From contig JAUWZR010000016.1 in the NCBI GenBank assembly GCA_030615235.1, forward strand, positions 1-20,403: a stretch of DNA of 20,403 bases, in the 5' to 3' direction. Position 1 is the first letter of the stretch. Each line of letters starts with the position of its first letter. This document shows, in pieces, positions 15,799-20,403 of this stretch. The notes under the pieces are model-generated. The model worked only from the letters and a program-made list of their open reading frames with translations, was not told the DNA's origin and made no database searches. Position numbers and translations under genes: made by a program. Origin of the DNA: Promethearchaeota archaeon. Its GTDB lineage: Archaea; Asgardarchaeota; Lokiarchaeia; Sigyniarchaeales; SOKP01.

Positions 15799-16218
15799 TT
15801 AAAATCCAGTGGGACCTGAGAGAACGGTTCCCATATTAGCCATAATAAAAACGATTGGAAGGATTATTATCGATACTACGATTAACGAACGTTTAAGGCC
15901 AACTTGATGTATAACATTAATTACATTTAAGTCAATAAAAGTACAAAGTATTATTATAGGGATGACTACTCCAGGGTCTCCATCGAACGCCCCTGCGAAT
16001 CCTAACAAAAACATAGGAGAACTAATAATAAAAATTACTCCAAATTGAATTAGAAAACTTACCGCCACCCATTTCATTCTTGTTCTTTTTTGAGCTTTAG
16101 TTATTGTTAACCCAAGTTTTAATAACAAGATATCTCCACCCGCAAAAGCAGCCATAAGGATTAGAAGCATAGTCTTCCCATCTAGAGGACCTCCCATTTG
16201 TAATAAATTTAATAACAT
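15799..16218 (-). CDS. Small hypothetical membrane protein, four helices
   Basis: I do not recognise this family. The 139-aa product has four hydrophobic stretches, near residues 16-38, 48-72, 80-98 and 109-130. Short loops separate them (ITKAQKRTRMK is basic and probably cytoplasmic; GAFDGDPG is acidic). No signal or catalytic motif is visible. A TATA-like TTTAAATA (16245-16252 on the other strand) is about 30 bases before the ATG, so the mRNA may be leaderless. It is convergent with pyrF, whose stop is 10 bases away, and divergent from hdrA. There is nothing to link it to either. Confidence 0.65.
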   Translation of the reverse strand: MLLNLLQMGGPLDGKTMLLILMAAFAGGDILLLKLGLTITKAQKRTRMKWVAVSFLIQFGVIFIISSPMFLLGFAGAFDGDPGVVIPIIILCTFIDLNVINVIHQVGLKRSLIVVSIIILPIVFIMANMGTVLSGPTGF

Positions 16219-16433
16219 CTCTATCTCAATAACCGTAGAAGTTCTATTTAAATTTGATTTAATCGAACTTTTTTTTATTCAATTACTTAAAAAACACATA
16301 AAAGATTTTTAATTTAAAGTTAATTTTTTTAATCAGATATTTTAAATTAGAATAAAATATTAAGATTCATAATAACAATTATTACAAATTATTGGAGGAA
16401 ACTAACAAAAAGGAACAAAAGGAATGATATGCA

Positions 16434-18410
16434 ATGGTAGAAACTAAAGACAAAATAATGACTGAAAATGATGAACCAAGAATCTTCGTGGCAGTATGCC
16501 AATGAGGTATTAATATCGCTGAGATAATAGATACCAAAGCTCTATCAGAATATTCAAAAACGCTTCCAAATGTAGTTGAAGCTTTAGATTACTTAGCAAT
16601 GTGCACACAACCTGGAGCTGAATTCATTAAAGAAAAAATGATCGAGAACAACGCTAATAGGTTAGTTATGGCATCTTGCACCCCAAAAACTCACGAACCT
16701 GTTTTTAAAAGCGTACTAGAATCTATGGATTTGGACCCTTCTTACTTGGAATTTGTGAACATACGAGAACACGCGAGTTTTGTCCACAGACAAGATAAAC
16801 TAGGGGCACAAAGAACCGCTGAGGATGTCATTCGGTCTGGTGTTGCTAGAGCTAGTGTTTTAGAAAAAATACTAGTCAAAGAGGTAGATATCACTAAGAA
16901 AGCCTTAATTATTGGTGGTGGCGTAGCAGGATTATCAGCAGGAATAGATTTGGCTGAAGAAGGCTTTGAAGTCCATTTGGTTGAGAAAAATCCTACAACT
17001 GGAGGAAAAATGGCTATGTTAGATCGAACATTTCCCACTGACGATTGCAGTATATGAATCCTTGGCCCTGTTATGCTCGAAGCAGCAAGAACTCCAGGGT
17101 TAAATGTATATACTTATAGTGAAGTGGAAGATGTTTCTGGATTTGTTGGAAACTTCAATGTTAAAATCCGTAAAAGGGCAAGGTATGTTAATAACGACTG
17201 CAATGGCTGCGGTGCTTGCTTTGACGTGTGTCCCGCTTACGGATACGACGAATTTAACGAAGGAATGAACCCGAGAAAAGCAATTTATGTTTCCTTTGCT
17301 CAAGCAGTACCCTCGATAGCCCAAATTGATATGACAAGATGCATTAAATGTGAATTGTGCAAAGGTGTCTGTGAAGTAAAAGCAATTGATTTCGATCAAG
17401 AAGATGAAATTGTAGACGTTGAAGTTGGCTCAATAATAGTAGCTACAGGATGGGACGAGTACGAACCAGAAACGGGGTATTTAGGATACAATGTTTATCC
17501 AAATGTAATAACCCAAATGAAGTTAGAAAGGATCCTTGCACCTAACGGACCAACTGTTGGACATCTAGTTCGCCCTTCTGACGGAAAAAAACCTGAAAAA
17601 ATACTATTTATTCAATGTGTCGGGTCGAGAGATTTAAACATGAATACTTATTGCAGTGCCGGAGTATGTTGTATGATTTCAATCAAAAATTCTAAACTTA
17701 TAAAACAACATTATCCTGAAATGGAAATCTCTGTTGCCTACATGGATATTCGAGCCGCTGGAAAAGATTATGAAGAGTATTACACTGCATCACGAAAAGA
17801 AGGTATTAGATACATTAGAACTAATGTCTCAAAAATTCAAGAAGACCCAGAAACTCAAAATCTTAAAATAATTATCCAAAACACACTCAGTAGCACAAGA
17901 TTAAAAGAACTTGAGTATGATATGGTGATTCTATCGTGCGCTATGGTGCCCGCAAAGGGAGTAGAAAAAATTAAAGGAATCTTAAAGCTTGAAACGAGCC
18001 AAGATGGATTCTTCAAGGAATTTCACTCTCGATTAAATCCAATTGATACAAAAATTCCGGGTATCGTACTTGCAGGAGCTTCTCAAAGCCCTAAATCTAT
18101 AGGTGAATCAATAGCTCAAGGGAGAGCAGCAGCATCTTCTTTAGCACGATTGATGTGGAAGGATAAATATAGGATTTTATTAATTCGAGCTACTGTAGAC
18201 AAAGATAGATGTGCGAAGTGTGGACTATGTGAATTAAATTGTCCTTACGATGCAATTAAAACTTTAGCTGACGGAGCAGAAGTAAACGAGATATTATGCC
18301 GTGGATGCGGTTCTTGCTTAGCTAATTGTCCTTCTGAGGCGATTACGCTAAGATACTACCGTGAACCTCAATATGAAAAACAAATCGATGCTATTTTAGA
18401 AGAGATATAG
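16434..18410 (+). CDS. hdrA: Heterodisulfide reductase subunit A-like selenoprotein with two Sec (UGA) codons
   Basis: Reading through TGA at 16503-16505 and 17055-17057 gives one 658-aa HdrA, the usual length. The first TGA (codon 24) falls in VCQUGINIAEIID, where HdrA has HCGxNIAGV, so Sec replaces Cys. The second (codon 208) falls in DDCSIUILGP, where relatives have CSICILAP. Other landmarks: MCTQPG and ASCTPKTHEP, the FAD loop IIGGGVAGLSAG, and four Fe-S motifs: CNGCGACFDVCP, CIKCELCKGVC, CAKCGLCELNCP and CRGCGSCLANCP. It also has CVGSRD with C...CC. HdrA is the FAD subunit that splits electron pairs between ferredoxin and another acceptor. ATG 16434 was chosen because it precedes the conserved start; codon 9 is an alternative ATG. 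A TGA at 16425 in the same frame bounds it. mvhD follows after 13 bases. Without Sec decoding it would look like broken fragments. Confidence 0.88.
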
Positions 18411-18423
18411 AGAGGTGTAAAAA

Positions 18424-18897
18424 GTGGCGACAAATAATAAAGACCAAATAAAGATTTTAGCATTTATGTGCTGGAAATGAGGTTATGGTGCTGGAGATAT
18501 GGCTGGTACGATACGCGCTCAATACCCTTCTACGATTAGACCTATAAGAATCAACTGTACTGGACGCGTAACGCCTTCACTTATGATGCGCGCGATTGGA
18601 AAGGGTGCCGATGGAGTAATTGTTGCTGGATGATACGAAGGAGAATGCGATTATGAAACAGGTAATTTAGTAGCAGCAAGAAACGTGAAGTATACGAAAG
18701 AAATTTTAAAAACTACGGGCGTTTCTCCCGATAGAATCCAAATGTTCCATTGTAGCGCAGCTGAAGGTCAAAAATTTCAAGAAGAAGTCACCAGAGTCTC
18801 AGAAATAATCGAAAATTTAGGCAGCAATCCAATTAAAGAATCTCTGCGTTCCGAAAAGAACAAAAAAGATTCAAAAGAAGAACAAAAGAAAAATTAA
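18424..18897 (+). CDS. mvhD: MvhD/VhuD-like iron-sulfur protein with two Sec (UGA) codons
   Basis: Frame continuity from GTG 18424 through TGA at 18478-18480 and 18631-18633 gives 157 aa. The sequence is that of MvhD: KILAFMCWKUGYGAGDMAG (relatives have CxWCxYGGAD), IRINCTGRV, GADGVIVAGUYEGECDY (relatives: GCHxGxCHY) and the C-terminal SAAEGQKFQ. Both UGAs fall on conserved Cys positions thought to bind the 2Fe-2S cluster. MvhD passes electrons from a hydrogenase or dehydrogenase to HdrA. The extra tail (from about residue 132) is lysine/glutamate-rich. It sits 13 bases after hdrA, with no MvhA/G hydrogenase or HdrBC in the window, so the electron donor lies elsewhere. A SECIS candidate follows the stop. 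Annotation without recoding keeps only its C-terminal half. Confidence 0.88.
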
Positions 18898-18898
18898 A

Positions 18899-18964
18899 CC
18901 GAAGGAATGACTCTTGCGAGAAAATACTAGTCGCAAGATGACAAACCATTAGCTATGGTTTCGG
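18899..18964 (+). promoter_or_regulatory. SECIS-type RNA element in the 3' UTR of mvhD
   Basis: It starts one base after the mvhD stop. CCGAA (18899-18903) pairs with UUCGG (18960-18964). Inside, an 8-bp helix UCUUGCGA/UCGCAAGA (18912-18919 / 18931-18938) carries an 11-base loop with AAAA. It is flanked by AUGAC on the 5' side (18907-18911) and UGAC on the 3' side (18939-18942). This allows tandem G-A/A-G pairs as in the kink-turn core of eukaryotic SECIS. A second hairpin, AACCAU/AUGGUU (18944-18949 / 18955-18960), lies between this core and the outer stem; its last base overlaps the outer UUCGG, so the two helices compete for one base. A T6 run at 18986-18991 would end the transcript after it. 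Confidence 0.65.
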
Positions 18965-18985
18965 AAATTATTATTACTATAATAA

Positions 18986-18991
18986 TTTTTT
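18986..18991 (+). terminator. Possible T-run terminator after hdrA-mvhD-SECIS
   Basis: AATAATTTTTTATTATTTATTC follows the SECIS stem by about 20 bases. It is weak and AT-rich, but it is the first T6 run after the operon. Confidence 0.3.
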
Positions 18992-19088
18992 ATTATTTAT
19001 TCTAAATTAATAGGATTTGAAGTTTAAAACAATTAAACTTCTACAAAGTAAGAAAAAGTATAAAAACACATCTTTATAGTTAAATTAT

Positions 19089-19110
19089 AATTTCAATTTT
19101 ATTTGAAATT
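19089..19110. promoter_or_regulatory. Palindrome upstream of the two-repeat membrane protein gene
   Basis: AATTTCAA (19089-19096) and TTGAAATT (19103-19110) form perfect 8-base arms around a 6-base spacer, ending 39 bases before the ATG at 19150. A single TTTCTAAATA (19123-19132) identical to an arm of the 2372-2398 palindrome follows. In DNA this AT-rich, such matches can arise by chance. Confidence 0.3.
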
Positions 19111-19149
19111 AAAAAAAATCAATTTCTAAATACAAGTATGTGAAAAATT

Positions 19150-19773
19150 ATGGGAGAAACAACAGAAACAACAAAAGTAGGAATATCAGCTTCAAAAGTA
19201 GTTGCTCTTATAGGTGCATTAGTCGTAATTCAAGTAAGTATATCATATTTTTATACAAGTGATGTATTAAATATATTATATGGTGTAATAGGGTTAATCT
19301 TTGCGGCTATAATCTTTATATCATTAGAAATCGTTGATACGAAAAAAATTAAGGTGCTCTTTGCATGGTGGATTCTGCTAATTATGGGGGTTCTTTTAAT
19401 ACTATTTGGATATTTAGCTGGAAGCTCTTATTTAGCGGGTGTTTTAGTTTTAATAGCAGCATTACTAGAATTTTTAAGTCAGAAGAAAACTTATGCGGAG
19501 TCCAAAATTGTCGCTTTAATTGGAGCTTGTTACCTAATATATGAATCCGTAATGCTATTTATTTCTGGTTCACCTACAAATGTAGCCTTTTCTATTGTTG
19601 GATTAATCTTTGCAATAATATTAATTTTAACTTTGCAAACTAATATAGATGTGAGGGTGCCCTTTGCATGGTGGATCGTGTTAATAATTGGCTTTGTAGT
19701 ATATACTTGGGTGACACCAGTTAGCGGAACGATCATAATGGTGGCATTCATTCTTATTCTGATGGCCTTTTAA
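19150..19773 (+). CDS. Hypothetical membrane protein built from two tandem repeats
   Basis: I do not recognise the family, but the 207-aa protein is an internal duplication. Residues about 14-104 (SKVVALIGALVVIQ, then VIGLIFAAIIF, then FAWWILLIMG) are repeated at about 118-205 (SKIVALIGACYLIY, then IVGLIFAIILI, then FAWWIVLIIG). Each half has about three to four hydrophobic helices, for seven or eight in all. The FAWW pair is the best-kept feature. The polar N-terminal tail (MGETTETTKVG) is short. No catalytic residues stand out, so a structural, sensor or small-carrier role is possible. The start ATG is preceded by a palindrome, and T-rich DNA follows the stop. The two halves are diverged at DNA level, so the duplication is old. 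Confidence 0.75.
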   Translation: MGETTETTKVGISASKVVALIGALVVIQVSISYFYTSDVLNILYGVIGLIFAAIIFISLEIVDTKKIKVLFAWWILLIMGVLLILFGYLAGSSYLAGVLVLIAALLEFLSQKKTYAESKIVALIGACYLIYESVMLFISGSPTNVAFSIVGLIFAIILILTLQTNIDVRVPFAWWIVLIIGFVVYTWVTPVSGTIIMVAFILILMAF

Positions 19774-19785
19774 TCCACAATTAAA

Positions 19786-19813
19786 TTTTTTATTTTTTTT
19801 TATTTTTATTTTT
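19786..19813 (+). terminator. T-rich terminator after the two-repeat membrane protein
   Basis: Beginning about 12 bases after the stop, runs of T6, T8, T5 and T5 are broken by single A. This is a typical archaeal U-rich transcription end. Confidence 0.45.
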
Positions 19814-19900
19814 CAAAAGTTTTATTTTATGTAAGATTATTTAAGACTGATAACAATGAAAAAGGTTTTGGACTCTTGGTTTATAAAAAAAAAGTTAAAA

Positions 19901-20185
19901 TTAAATTCCCTTCTTCGATCTTGGGAAGCTCTCAAATCCCATGTCTAGCGCTATGTAGTTGGAAAGGGTAGGCTCCTTTCCCTCGTAGATTTCGTGCCAA
20001 CATAGAGGACAAATCCCGTCTTTAGTAGTTATTGCGTGTTCTGTACATAAAATACAATTTGTGATCCTCAGCTTTTGAAAACCTCGATTTTTGTTTAATT
20101 TTTGTTGATTGATTGAAATTCTCGAAGCTAATTTAATATTTAAAGATTCGGGGTTGTTAAATTTTCTAAATCTTGATTTAAGCAA
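19901..20185 (-). CDS. Small hypothetical zinc-ribbon protein
   Basis: The 94-aa ORF starts with TTG at 20185 (no ATG in it) and has two CxxC knuckles: C44-x2-C47 in NCILCTEH and C59-x2-C62 in GICPLCWHE, eleven residues apart. That spacing suits a zinc ribbon. The N-terminal 40 residues are basic and low in complexity (KSRFRKF, RISINQQKLNKNRGFQKLR), which would suit RNA or DNA contact. The C-terminus is mixed (LSNYIALDMGFESFPRSKK). The frame remains open upstream to a TAG at 20234-20236 with Ser/Thr/Gln-rich codons, so the true start is unsure. It might be a remnant of a larger protein. Nothing in the context points to a function. Downstream, 20237-20403 is A-rich with no gene seen. Confidence 0.4.
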   Translation of the reverse strand: MLKSRFRKFNNPESLNIKLASRISINQQKLNKNRGFQKLRITNCILCTEHAITTKDGICPLCWHEIYEGKEPTLSNYIALDMGFESFPRSKKGI

Positions 20186-20403
20186 GGTTGTTTGGCTTTG
20201 AGAGTGGCTTCTGGTCGGACTTCGAGTTGTGTGCTATTTGCAGAGAAGTAAGGGTAGGCTTTGAAATAGCTAAAGTCTTAATTTTTCAAAAAAAACCAAA
20301 AAACAACAGCAAAAATAATCTTATCAGGTAAAAATATCAAGTCAATCGTTAAGGGGAATATATTGAAAATCAAAAAAAAATATTGATGACAATTCAAAAA
20401 ATC

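Noticed and set aside
16599..17057. A stand-alone 152-aa protein between two TGA codons
   Set aside because: It is the middle of HdrA; frame and family sequence run through both TGAs, which are read as Sec.
17100..17399. Antisense ORF of 99 aa over hdrA
   Set aside because: Shadow of the real HdrA frame, with no protein-like features.
18685..18897. A separate 70-aa protein starting at GTG 18685
   Set aside because: It is the C-terminal part of MvhD after its second UGA; the conserved N-terminal half lies directly upstream in the same frame.

Overview
The window looks like chromosomal DNA of an Asgard archaeon, most likely of the Lokiarchaeia type. The DNA is very AT-rich. The enzymes are archaeal in style: a tungsten-type aldehyde:ferredoxin oxidoreductase, HdrA/MvhD electron-transfer subunits, an archaeal HisRS and a PyrF of the KRxDIG type. 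UGA is read as selenocysteine in two neighbouring genes, and the structured RNA after them resembles a eukaryotic SECIS core. The lineage is an inference from these traits; there is no rRNA marker in the window.

Layout. 1-550 (minus): N-terminal part of a glycerophosphodiesterase-like protein with altered active-site residues. 690-840 (minus): a short remnant of the PyrK C-terminus. 858-2326 (minus): an altronate-dehydratase (UxaA) gene split by one base at a run of nine A. 2449-4284 (plus): AOR, divergent from uxaA around a palindrome. 4326-5510 (minus): a PLP-dependent aldolase/racemase-fold gene cut by one in-frame TAG, followed by RidA (minus, 5644-6021). 6171-8613 (plus): hisS and a seven-helix membrane protein. 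8684-11987: two paralogous alanine-dehydrogenase-like enzymes, in opposite orientations, flanking an ATP-grasp ligase. 11988-12736: a long AT-rich gap. 12737-14486 (plus): an alpha/beta hydrolase and a possible PH/GRAM-like protein. 14769-15788 (plus): a leader-ORF/triple-repeat region and pyrF. 15799-16218 (minus): a small membrane protein. 16434-18964 (plus): hdrA, mvhD and the SECIS candidate. 19150-19773 (plus): a membrane protein made of two repeats. 19901-20185 (minus): a small zinc-ribbon protein.

How the genes may work together. HdrA and MvhD form a flavin/iron-sulfur electron-transfer module with four predicted selenocysteines, and only one downstream RNA element was found that could decode them. 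UxaA and AOR, sharing one control region, suggest sugar-acid and aldehyde metabolism. RidA beside a PLP enzyme fits scavenging of reactive enamines. The two AlaDH-like enzymes with the ATP-grasp ligase could make or tailor an amino-acid-derived compound. Three genes (uxaA, the PLP enzyme, the pyrK remnant) carry lesions or recoding sites; read errors should be excluded for the first two.
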